64,000 bases of DNA. Source: Lolium rigidum (Eukaryota > Streptophyta > Magnoliopsida > Poales > Poaceae). Shown in pieces: positions 54,553 through 64,000 of the stretch. Numbering within the stretch: the first letter of the stretch is position 1; each line of letters starts with the position of its first letter. The stretch covers positions 282,284,715 through 282,348,714 of the forward strand of contig NC_061510.1 of NCBI RefSeq assembly GCF_022539505.1, in the 5' to 3' direction. A program made the translations under genes and the position numbers. The notes below the pieces were generated by a model. That model was not told the origin of the DNA. It did no database searches and saw nothing but the letters and a program-made list of their open reading frames with translations.

Positions 54553-57019
54553 AACTGCTGAGCCCATCTTAATGGCTATAAAGAAAGCACTTCTTGGGAG
54601 ATAACTCATGTGTTTATTTTACTACAGTACTTTTGTTTTATATTTGAGTCTTGGAAGTTGTTACTAGTGTAGCAACCTCTTCTTATCTTAATTTTGTTGC
54701 ATTGTTGTGCCAAGTAAAGTCTTTGATAGTAAGGTTCATACTAGATTTGGATTACTGCGCAGAAACAGATTTCTTGCTGTCATGAATTTGGGTTGAATTC
54801 TCTGTAGCTAACTCAGATAATTCTGCCAATTTACGTGAGTGATCCTCAGATATGTACGCAACTTTCATTCAATTTGAGCATTTTCATTTGAGCAAGTCTG
54901 GTGCCTCTTAGAAATTCGTCTTTACGGACTGTTCTGTTTTGACAGATTCTGCCTTTTATTTCGCATTGCCTCTTTTGCTATGTTGGATGGATTTCTTTGT
55001 TCCATTAACTTTCAGAAGATTTGTGCAATGTCCAGAAGTGTTAAGAATGATTATGTCACCTCTGAACATGTGAATTTTTGATTATGCACTAACCCTCTAA
55101 TGAGTTGTTTTGAGTTTGGTGTGGAGGAAGTTTTCAAGGGTCAATAGAGGAGGATGATACAATATGATCAAGAAGAGTGAAAGCTCTAAGCTTGGGGATG
55201 CCCCGGTGGTTCATCCCTGCATATTTCAAGAAGACTCAAGCATCTAAGCTTGGGGATACCCAAGGCATCCCCTTCTTCATCGACAACATTATCAGGTTCC
55301 CCTAGTGAAACTACATTTTTATTCCATCACATCTTATGTACTTTACTTGGAGCGTCTGTGTGCTTTTATTTTCGTTTTGTTATTTTCATTCTCTGAATAA
55401 ATGCTTGTGTGGGAGAGAGACACGCTCCACTGGTTCATATGAACACATGTGTTCTTAGCTTTTAATGTTCATGGCGAAGGTTGAAACTGCTTCGTTAATT
55501 GTTATATGGTTGGAAACGGGAAATGCTACATGTAGTAATTGGTATGATGTCTTGAATAACTTGATACTTGGCAATTGTTGTACTCATGATTAAGCTCTTG
55601 CATCTTATACTTTGCACCTATTAGTGAAGAAATACATAGAGCTGGTTAAAATTTGGTTTGCATGATTGGTCTCTCTAAGGTCTAGATATTTTCTGGTAAG
55701 GGTTTGAGCAACAAGGAGGACGGTGTAGAGTTTTATAATGCTTGCAATATGTTCTTATGTGAGTTTCTTTGTCATCGATTCATACTTGTGTTTGCTTCAA
55801 ATAACCTTGCTAGCCTAAGCCTTGTATTGAGAGGGATTACTTCTCGTGCATCCAAAATCCTTGAGCCAAACACTATGCCATTTGTGTCCACCATACCTAC
55901 CTACTACATGGTATTTCTGCCATTCCAAAGTAAATTGCTTGAGTGCTACCTTTAAACAATTCAAAATTTATCATCTCTGATTTGTGTCAATGTTTTATAG
56001 CTCATGAGGAAGTATGTGGTGTTTATCTTTCAATCTTGTTGGGCAACTTTCACCAATGGACTAGTGGCTTCATCCGCTTATCCAATAATTTTGCAAAAAG
56101 AGTCGGCAATGGGATTCCCGAGTCCCAAATTAATTAACCTTCATAATTTTACAAAAATAGACACTCCTCCATGGTATGTGATTGTTGGACGGCACCTGAG
56201 GATTCGGTTAGCCATGGCTTGAGAAAGCAAAGGTGGGGAGGAGTGTCATCTAAATAAAACTAAAATAAAAAGGTACTCCTTCATGGTATGAGATTGTTGG
56301 CAGGCACCCGAGGATTCGGTTAGCCATGGTTTGTGAAAGTAAAGGTTGGAAGGAGTGCCACCCAAAAATAAAAATGTTTCATGGGAGCCGCTCTTTGAAG
56401 GTTTGCCTGGCAAGGGGGTTAGAGTGCCCATTACCATTCGTTGACAACAACAAACACCTCTCAAAACTTTACGTTTATGCTCTCTTTATGTTTTCAAAAT
56501 AAAAGCTCTAGCACAAATATAGCAATCGATGCTTCCCTTTGTGAAGGGCCATTCTTTTACTTTTATGATGAGTCAGTTTACCTATTTCCTCCCATCTCAA
56601 GAAGCAAACACTTGTGTTAACTGTGCATTGATTCTTACATACTTGCATATTTGCATTCATCATATTACTTTATGTTGACCACTATCCATGAGATATACAT
56701 GTTACAAGTTGAAAGCAACCGCTGAAACTTAATCTTCCTTTGTGTTGCTTCAATGCCTTTACTATGAATTTACTGCTTTATGAGTTAACTCTTATGCAAG
56801 ACTTATTGATGCTTGTCTTGAAAGTACTATTCATGAAAAGTCTTTGCTATATGGTTCAGTTGTTTAATCATTGTCTTTACCATTGCTTTGAATCGCTGCA
56901 TTCATCTCATATGCTTTACAATAGTATGATTAAGATCATGTTGGTAGCATGTCACTTCAGAAATTATCTTTGTTATTATTTACCTACTCGGGACGAGTAG
57001 GAACTAAGCTTGGGGATGC
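54553..57019 (+). other. 3' noncoding internal region of D with polypurine tract
   Basis: No coding domain. It matches the 3' regions of elements A and B from a few bases after the ORF stop. The phrase CTAAGCTTGGGGAT recurs, and the final copy (57005-57019, AAGCTTGGGGATGC) abuts the 3' LTR as a probable polypurine primer. Confidence 0.85.
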
Positions 57020-58526
57020 TGATACGTCTCCAACGTATCTATAATTTCTTATGTTCCATGCTTGTTTTATGACAATACCTACATGTTTTGTTCACACTTT
57101 ATATCATTTTTATGCGTTTTCCGGAACTAACCTATTGACGAGATGCCGAAGTGCCAATTCCTGTTTTCTGCTGTTTTTGGTTTCAGAAATCCTAGTAAGG
57201 AAATATTCTCGGAATTGGACGAAATCAACGCCCGACATCTTAGAATCCCACGAAGCTTCCGGAACACCCGAGAGCCACCGGAGGAGGGCCACCGTGGGCC
57301 CCGGATGACAGGCTGGCGCGGCCGAGGGGTGGGCCGCGCCCCCATCGTGTCGTCGCCTCGTCGGCCCCTCCGACTCGCCTCTTCGCCTATATAAAGGTCC
57401 CCGACCTAAAACATCGATACGGAAAAGCCACGGCACGAGAAACCTTCCGGAGCCGCCGCCATCGCGAAGCCAAGATCCGGGGCAGGAGTCTCCGTTCCGG
57501 CACGCCGCCGGGACGGGGAAGTGCCCCCGGAAGGCTTCTCCATCGACACCGCTGCCATCTCCACCGCCATCTTCATCACCGCTGCTGTCTCCCATGAGGA
57601 GGGAGTAGTTCTCCATCGAGGCTAAGGGGCTGTACCGGTATCTATGGGGTTAATCTCTCTCCTATGTACTTCAATACAATAATCTCATGAGCTGCCTTAC
57701 ATGATTGAGATTCATATGATGATGCTTGTAATCTAGATGTCATTATGCTAGTCAAGTGGATTTTACTTATGTGATCTCCGGAGACTCCTTGTCCCACGTG
57801 TGTAAAGGTGACAGTGTGTGCACCGTGTGGGTCTCTTAGGCTATATTTCACAGAATACTTATTCACTGTTATGAATAGCATAGTGAAGTGCTTATTTATA
57901 TCTCTTTATGATTACAATGAGTTTTGTATCACTATTCATCTATCATGCACTCTAAGGTTATTTAAATATGAATATCGAATATTGTGGAGCTTATTAACTC
58001 CGGCATTGAGGGTTCGTGTAATCCTACACAATTAGTGGTGTTCATCATCCAACAATAGAGTGTAGAGTGGTTTTATTATGTGATCAATGTTGAGAGTGTC
58101 CACTAGTGAAAGTATAATCCCTAGGCCTTGTTCCCAAATACTGCAATCATCGCTTGTTTACTGTTCTACTGCATCTGTACTGCCTGCAATATTACCACCA
58201 TCAACCACACGCCAGTCGTAGCATCAAGCTATTTTTTGGTGCCGTTACTACTGCTCATATATATTCATACCACCTGTATTTCACTATCTCTTCGCCGAAC
58301 TAGTGCACCTATACATCTGACAAGTGTATTGGGTGTGTTGGGGACACAAGAGACTTCTTGCTTTGTGGTTGCAGGGTTGCTTGAGAGGTATATCTTTGAC
58401 CTCTTCCTCCCTGAGTTCGATAAACCTTGGGTGATCCACTTAAGGGAAAACTTGCTGCTGTTCTACAAACCTCTGCTCTTGGAGGCCCAACACTGTCTAC
58501 AGGAAAAGGAGTGTGCGTAGACATCA
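57020..58526 (+). repeat. 3' LTR of element D
   Basis: 1507 bp, TGATACGTCTCCAACG to GTAGACATCA, nearly identical to the 5' LTR; the differences include small indels around 57150-57310 and 58170-58190. Confidence 0.95.
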
Positions 58527-58531
58527 CCCAC

Positions 58532-59190
58532 CACCACCTGCAGTATCTGAGGATGTAAAGAATGTTTACGAGACTCGGGTAATTCGATACTCTTAAGTTC
58601 AGTGTGCCATCCTGTGCAGCCTAGAGGCGGAGCTCCAAAAGCGTTTTGAGCACCACGATCCTTATGAGCTGGTCCATGAGCTAAAAGCTATCTTTGAAAC
58701 TCATGCGGCCGTGAAAATCTATGAGGCCTCGAAACACTTCTTTGGCTGCATGATGGAAGAGGGTAGCTCCATTAGCGAGCACGTGCTTAAGATGTCTGGG
58801 CGCGCGAAGAAGCTTAGTGACTTGGGAATTGTGATTCCTAACCAGCTGGGTATTCATCGTGTCCTCCAATCACTGCCACCTAGTTACAAGAACTTTGTGA
58901 TGAACTACAACATGCAGAACATGAACAAAGAGTTACCTGAACTCTTCTCCATGCTAAAGTCTGCTGCGGTGGAGATACAGAAAGAGCACCAAGTGTTGAT
59001 GGTCAACAAGACCACCAGTTTCAAGAAGCAGGGCAAGCCTAACAACAAGGGCAACTTCAAGAAGGGCGGCAAGAAAGTTGTTGTACCTCCTGAGAAGCCC
59101 AAGGCTGGCCCTAAGCCTGATACTGTGTGCTATTACTGCAAGGAGAAGGGGCACTGGAAGCGTAATTGCCCAAATACTTGGCTGATCTGA
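58532..59190 (+). pseudogene. gag: E2 gag, C-terminal part with CCHC zinc knuckle
   Basis: Resumes gag after element D (PPAVSEDVKNVYETRV). A Gln-to-stop change (TAA at 58594-58596) interrupts it. Downstream come the UBN2-type gag helices (YEASKHFFGCMMEEGSSISE, RVLQSLPPSYKNFVMNYNMQ), a basic linker rich in Lys and Gly, and a complete CCHC knuckle CYYCKEKGHWKRNC. A missing base near 59170 shifts the frame and ends it with NTWLI. It normally packages the element RNA. Confidence 0.9.
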
Positions 59191-59354
59191 AGAACGGCCT
59201 CATCAAGAAGAAAGGTATATTTGATATACATGTTATTGATGTCTATCTTACTGGCTCTCGTAGTAGTGCCTGGGTATTTGATACTGGTTCGGTTGCTCAC
59301 ATTTGTAACTCGAAATAGGAGCTGCGGAATAAATGAAGCCTGGCGAGGGACGAG
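59191..59354 (+). pseudogene. pro: E2 Copia aspartic protease remnant
   Basis: In the shifted frame the sequence reads HVIDVYLTGSRSSAWVFDTG and SVAHICNSK, the Copia protease active site (DTG) with its conserved HIC. Stops at about 59318 (TAG) and 59333 (TGA) interrupt it before the frame resumes at 59355. Confidence 0.85.
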
Positions 59355-59816
59355 GTGATGATGCGCGTTGGAAATGGATCCAAGGTCGATGTGATCGCCG
59401 TCGGCACGCTCCCTCTACATCTACCTTCGGGATTAGTTTTAAACCTTAATAATTGTTATTTGGTGCCTGCGTTGAGCATGAACATTATATCTGGATCTTG
59501 TTTAATGCAAGACGGTTATTCGTTTAAATCAGAGAATAATGATTGTTCTATTTATATGAGTAATATATTTTATGGTCATGCGCCTGAGAGGAATGGTTTA
59601 TTCTTGTTAAATCTCGATAGTAGTGATACACATGTTCATAACATTGATGCTAAGCGAATTAAATTGAATGATAATTGTACTTATATGTGGCACTGTCGTC
59701 TTGGTCATATTGGAGTGAAGCACATGAAGAAACTCCATTCCGATGGACTTCTTGAGTCACTTGACTTTGAGTCACTTGATAGATGCGAAGCATGTCTAAT
59801 GGGAAAAAATGACTAG
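59355..59816 (+). pseudogene. E2 protease end and gag-pre-integrase zinc region
   Basis: Reads MMRVGNGSKVDVIAVGTLPL, NNCYLVPALSMNIISGS, then the HHCC zinc-binding segment WHCRLGHIGVKHMKKL and CEACLMGK of the integrase N-terminus. It ends with TAG at 59814-59816, caused by an extra or missing base in the run of A just before. Confidence 0.88.
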
Positions 59817-60396
59817 GAATCCATTTTCTGGTACAATGGAGCAAGCTACAGACTTGTTGGAAATCATACATACCGATGTATGCAGACCAATGAGTGTGGC
59901 ATCGCGCGGTGGTTATCGCTATGTTCTAACCTTCACGGATGATCTGAGTAGATATGGGTATATTTACTTTATGAAACATAAGTCCGAAACATTCGATAAG
60001 TTTAAGGAATTCCAAAGTGATGTAGAAAGTCAACGTAACAAGAAGATTAAGTTTCTGTGTTCTGATCGTGGAGGCGAATATCTGAGTTATGAGTTTGGCA
60101 TGCATTTAAAGAAATGCGGAATACTTTCACAGTTGACACCGCCGGGAGCACCATAATATAATGGTGTGTCCGAACGTCGTAATCGAACTCGCTTGGATAT
60201 GGTTCGATCTATGATGTCTCTTACTGATTTGCCATTATCATTTTGGGGTTATGCATTAGAGACAGCCGCATTCACTTTAAATAGGGCACCATCTAAATCC
60301 GTTGAAACGACACCGTATGAATTATGGTTTGGAAAGAAACCTAAGCTGTCGTTCCTTAAAGTTTGGGGTTGCGAAGCTTATGTAAAGAAGTTATAA
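59817..60396 (+). pseudogene. int: E2 Copia integrase core
   Basis: Catalytic core with D-D-E residues visible: HTDVCRPMS, TFTDDLSRYGYIYF and CSDRGGEYLS. It continues LTPPGAP, a stop (TAA near 60154), then YNGVSERRNRTRLDMVRSMM and PYELWFGKKPKLSFLKVWGC. It ends with a stop at about 60394-60396. It would insert the cDNA and produce the 5-bp target duplication. Confidence 0.9.
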
Positions 60397-60813
60397 CCTG
60401 ACAAGCTAGAACCCAAAGTGAAGAAATGCGTCTTCATAGGATACCCTAAAGAAACAATTGGGTACACATTCTATCACAAATCCGAAGGGAAAATCTTTGT
60501 TGCCAAGAACGGATCCTTTCTTGAGAAGGAGTTTCTCACTAAAGAAGTGACTGGAAGGAAAGTAGAACTCGACGAGGTTGATGAACCTTCTCTCGTTGAT
60601 CAGAGTAGCGCAGTGCCGGAAGATGTTCATGTGCAGCCTGCACCAATAGGAGAGGAAGTAAATGATGATGATCATGAAACTTCAAACGAGGAAGCTACTG
60701 AACCTCGCAGATCGATGAGGGAACGTACCACTCCTGATTGGTATGATCCCTGCCTAAATGTCATGATTGTGGACAACAATTATGAAGACCCTGCGAGTAT
60801 GAAAAAGCAATGA
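60397..60813 (+). pseudogene. E2 integrase C-terminus and linker
   Basis: Reads KKCVFIGYPKETIGYTFYHK, then an acidic linker and EPRRSMRERTTPDWYD, the common boundary before Copia reverse transcriptase. A double stop near 60811 ends it. Confidence 0.85.
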
Positions 60814-60845
60814 TGAGCCCAGATTCCATCAAATAGCAAGAAGCC

Positions 60846-62021
60846 ATGAAATCCGAAATGGGATCCATGTATGATAACCAAGTATGGACTTTGGTAGACT
60901 TACCTGATAGCCGCAAGGCTGTCGAGAATAAATGGATCTTCAAAAGAAAAACAGATGTTGACGGTAATATTACTGTCTATAAAGCTCTACTTGTCGCAAA
61001 GGGTTTCCGACAAATTCAAGGAGTTGACTACGATGAGTCTTTCTCACCTGTAGCGAAGCTAAAGTCTGTGAGGATTTTGTTAGCAATAGCTGCATTTTTC
61101 GATTATGAGATTTGGCAGATGGATGTCAAAACGGCGTTCCTTAATGGTGATATTGAGGAAGAGTTGTATATGGTACAACCCAAAGGTTTTGTCGATCCTA
61201 AAAATGCTGACAAGCTATGCAAGCTTCAGCGTTCCATTTATGGACTGAAGCAAGATTCCCGGAGTTGGAACAGACGCTTTGATACGGTGATCAAATACTT
61301 CGGGTTTATACGGACTCATGGTGAGGCCTGTATTTACAAGAAAGTGAGTGGGAGCTCTGTAGCGTTCCTGATATTATATGTAGATGACATATTATTGATT
61401 GGGAATGATATAGAACTACTAAGTAGTGTTAAAGGTTATTTGAATAAGTGTTTTTCAATGAAAGACCTTGGTGAAGCAGCGTACATTTTAGGCATCAAGA
61501 TTTATAGAGATAGATCAAGACGCCTAATAGGGCTTTCACAGAGTACATACCTGGACAAGATTTTAAAGAAGTTTAGAATGGATGAAAGAAAGAAAGGGTT
61601 CTTGCCTATGTTGCCAGGTAAGGTCTTGAGTAAAACTCAAGGTCTGACTATGGCAGAAGAAAGAGAGAGGACGAACAAGATCCCCTATGCCTCGGCAGTA
61701 GGCTCTATCATGTATGTCATGCTGTGTACTAGACCGGATATCGCACATGCTGTTAGGTTGACCAGCAGATATAATAGTGATCCAGGAATGGAACACTGGA
61801 CAACGGTCAAGAATATCCTGAAGTACCTGAAAAGGACTAAGGATATGTTTCTTTGTTATGGCGGTGACCAAGAGCTCGTTGTAATGAGTTACACCGATGC
61901 AAGTTGGAACACTGATCCTGATGACTCTAAGTCTCAGTCTGGGTACGTGTTTATACTGAATGGAGCTGCGATAGAGCTGGATGAGTTCCAAGCAGTGCAC
62001 GGTGGCGAAGTCTTCAACTGA
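60846..62021 (+). pseudogene. rt: E2 Copia reverse transcriptase and RNase H start
   Basis: The longest intact stretch of E2 pol. It contains WIFKRKTDVDGNITVYKALL, FSPVAKLKSVRILLAIAAFF, WQMDVKTAFLNGDIEEELYM, IYGLKQDSRSWNRRFD (the usual Ala of KQASRSWN is Asp here) and the catalytic box LYVDDILLIGND. The RNase H begins YTDASWNTDPDDSKSQSGYV. A frameshift near 61975 replaces the expected continuation with a short unrelated tail; the true frame continues at 61981. Confidence 0.92.
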
Positions 62022-62361
62022 ATCTGAATACATAGCGGCTTCGGAGGCTTCATCGGAAGCGGTATGGATGAAGATGTTCATTGTTGATCTTGGTGTGGTT
62101 CCTAGTGCATTGGACCCATTAGTCATCTATTGTGACAACATGGGTGCCATCGCCAATGCACAAGAACCAAGGTCACACAAGAAGCTAAAGCATATCAAGC
62201 TGCGTTTTCATTCGATTCGCGAGTACATCGAAGATGGTGAAGTAAAGATTTGCAAAGTACACACAGATATGAATATGGCAGATCCGTTAACTAAAGCTCT
62301 CCCTAGGGCAAAGCATGACCAACACCAGAATGCCATGGGTGTTAGGTACCTTACAATGTAA
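61981..62361 (+). pseudogene. rnh: E2 RNase H C-terminal part
   Basis: Reads SSKQCTVAKSSTESEYIAAS (the RNase H Glu), IYCDNMGAIANAQEP and IKLRFHSIREYIEDGEV, ending HTDMNMADPLTKALPR. The histidine of KHIDLRFH-type relatives is kept in part. It finishes with TAA at 62359-62361. Confidence 0.92.
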
Positions 62362-62379
62362 TCTAGATTATTAACTCTA

Positions 62380-62394
62380 GTGCAAGTGGGAGAC
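62380..62394 (+). other. Polypurine tract of E2
   Basis: GTGCAAGTGGGAGAC directly before the 3' LTR, the usual second-strand primer of this family. Confidence 0.8.
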
Positions 62395-64000
62395 TGTTGG
62401 AGATATGCCCAAGAGGCAATAATAAAGTGGTTATTATAATATCTTTGTGTTTATGATAAATCTTTGCATACCATGCTATAATTGTATTAACCGAAACATT
62501 GATACATGTGTGTTATGTAAACAACAAGGAGTCCCTAGTAAGCCTCTTGTATGACTAGCTTGTTGATTAATAGATGATTATGGTTTCATGATCATGAACA
62601 TTGGATGTTATTAATAACAAGGTTATGTCATTGGTTGAATGATATAATGGACACACACCCAAATAAGCGTAGCATGATATCAAGTCATTAAGTTCAACTT
62701 GCTATAAGCTTTCGATACATAGTTACCTAGTCCTTCGACCATGAGATCATGTAAATCACTTACGCCGGAAGGATGGTTTTATTACATCAAACGCTATTGC
62801 GTAAATGGGTGGTTATAAAGATGGGATTAAGTATTTGGAAAGTGTGAGTTGAGGCATATGGATCAATAGTGGGATTTGTCCATCCGGATGACGGATAGAT
62901 ATACTCTAGGCCCTCTCGGTGGAATATCGTCTAATTAGCTTGCAAGCATGTGACTGGGTCACAAGAGATGACATACCACGGTACGAGTAAAGAGTACTTG
63001 TCGGTAACGAGGTTGAACAAGGTATGGAGATACCGATGATCGAACCTCGGACAAGTAAAGTATCGCGTGACAAAGGGAATTAGTATCATATGTAAATGGT
63101 TCAATCGATCACTAAGTTATCGTTGAATGTGTGGGAGGCATTATGGATCTCTAGATCCCGCTATTGGTTATTGGTCGGAGAGGAGTCTCGACCATGTCTG
63201 CATAGTTCACGAACCGTAGGGTGACGCGCTTAAGGTTCGATGTCGCATAAGTAGATTCGGAATATGAGATGGAGACCGAAGTTTGTTCGGATTCTCGGAT
63301 GGGATCCAGGACATCACGAGGAGGTCCAGAATGGTCCGGAGAATAAGATTCATATAAGGGAAGTTGATTTATACGTTTCGGAAAAGTTCGGCATTTTTCC
63401 GTGGAAGACCGGGAAGGTTCTAGAAGGTTCCGGGGGTCCCACCTGTGGGCCCACGACCCTAGGAGGCCTAGCATGTGCCGAGGGGATGCTCCTTAGCCTA
63501 ATGGGCCAGGGGCACATGCCCCCCAAGGCCCAGCCGGCCAAACCCCTAGGGTTTCCCCAAAACCCAAGGGGGATCAACTTGGGGGGAAGTTTCCCCCCTT
63601 TCCCCATCTTGGCCGCCGGCCTAGGGCTTGGAGGAGGGGCCAAGCCACCCCTGGCCGCACCCCCCTCCTATATAAAGATGGGAGGGGGCAGGGGCGCAGC
63701 CCTCCTTCATCCCTTGTCCTCTGGCCTCCTCTCTCCCACCGATACGTTGCTCCGGCTTAGGCGAAGCCCTGCAGCTTTTCTCCTCCACCACCACCACCAC
63801 GCCGTCGTGCTGCTGGGATTCCGAGGAGATCTACCCACACCTTCGCTGCCCGCTGGAACTGGGAGAGGACGGGCTTCATCGACACCGTATGCACGACCGA
63901 GTATGGAAGTGTTGCCGGATTACAGCACGGATGATCGACTACATAAACAACGAGATTAATCTCGTAGGCTTTGGAATCTTGGAGGGTTAATCTCGCAATC
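62395..64000 (+). repeat. 3' LTR of E2 (incomplete at window end)
   Basis: Starts TGTTGGAGATATGCCCAAG. The TATA box is at 63669. The window ends about 110-120 bases before the expected LTR end. It keeps the ~130-bp block missing from the 5' LTR. Confidence 0.93.
63669..63676 (+). promoter_or_regulatory. TATA box in the E2 3' LTR
   Basis: TATATAAA before GATGGGAGGGGGC, aligned with 50347-50354. Confidence 0.65.

Larger units (their letters stand above)
52147..58526 (+). mobile_element. Complete non-autonomous Gypsy-like LTR retrotransposon D
   Basis: LTRs of 1511 and 1507 bp (52147-53657, 57020-58526) with only scattered differences, flanked by the target duplication CCCAC (52142-52146 and 58527-58531). 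A tRNA-Asp primer site follows the 5' LTR and a purine tract precedes the 3' LTR. The 3362-bp internal domain holds a single 242-residue ORF and no known retrotransposon protein. It is the same family as element B. The near-identical LTRs, set against a heavily decayed host element, indicate a younger insertion. Confidence 0.95.
49501..64000 (+). mobile_element. Angela/BARE-like Copia element E2 (right LTR runs off window)
   Basis: Order: 5'-truncated LTR (49501-50790), tRNA-Met primer site, leader, gag, protease, integrase, reverse transcriptase, RNase H, polypurine tract and the 3' LTR (62395 to beyond the end). All Copia domains are recognisable but broken by many stops and frameshifts, so it is inactive. 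A complete Gypsy-like element (52147-58526) lies in its gag gene. Confidence 0.93.

Overview
This window is repetitive intergenic DNA from a large grass genome, most likely of the wheat/barley tribe (Triticeae). I find no convincing single-copy host gene. The evidence is a stack of nested transposable elements of kinds I recognise from Triticeae: Angela/BARE/WIS-like Copia LTRs starting TGTTGGAGATATGCCC, Gypsy-like elements of the Sabrina/WHAM/Fatima type with LTRs starting TGATACGTCTCC and tRNA-Asp primer sites, large CACTA elements, small Harbinger-type elements, and pieces of LINEs. Family names come from memory of the sequences, not from a search. Two 100-base N runs (45-144 and 41705-41804) are assembly gaps.

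Layout. 1-12035: a broken Gypsy-like element (gag, protease, 3' noncoding part) joined abruptly to a truncated LTR. A complete minus-strand relative (4259-10636) is inserted in that LTR and flanked by GCGTG. 12036-17689: a decayed 5'-truncated Copia element whose reverse transcriptase is split by a small CACTA element (13513-15060, flanked by CTA). 17748-18260: a LINE reverse transcriptase fragment. 18262-33070: a low-copy sequence present twice (about 18262-22110 and about 23970-33070). Each copy carries insertions the other lacks, so each gives empty sites for the other. Insertions include a Copia unit with two inverted 85-bp LTRs (19488-21810, flanked by GAGCA), a Harbinger element carrying only the Myb-like ORF1 (24095-26175, flanked by TTA), a TIR-type element holding four copies of a ~665-bp tandem repeat (about 26482-30000), and a LINE-derived element with a 16-bp target duplication (30074-31372). 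33401-41704: a CACTA element with a TNP2-type transposase, an opposite-strand gene fragment and a Transposase_24-type second protein, cut by the second gap. 41805-49500: noncoding retroelement sequence split by a truncated Angela/BARE-like copy (43475-46577). 49501-64000: a second Angela/BARE-like element with all Copia domains but many stops; a complete 6.4-kb non-autonomous Gypsy-like element (52147-58526, flanked by CCCAC) sits in its gag.

How it fits together. Almost every coding sequence is retrotransposon or transposon machinery, mostly dead. The most interesting survivors are two related 242- and 246-residue open reading frames in the two complete Gypsy-like elements. They sit where gag should be, are intact in both copies, and resemble no protein family I recognise. 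The second highlight is the Copia unit whose two outer ends are both LTR starts, which is not the normal product of reverse transcription and integration.
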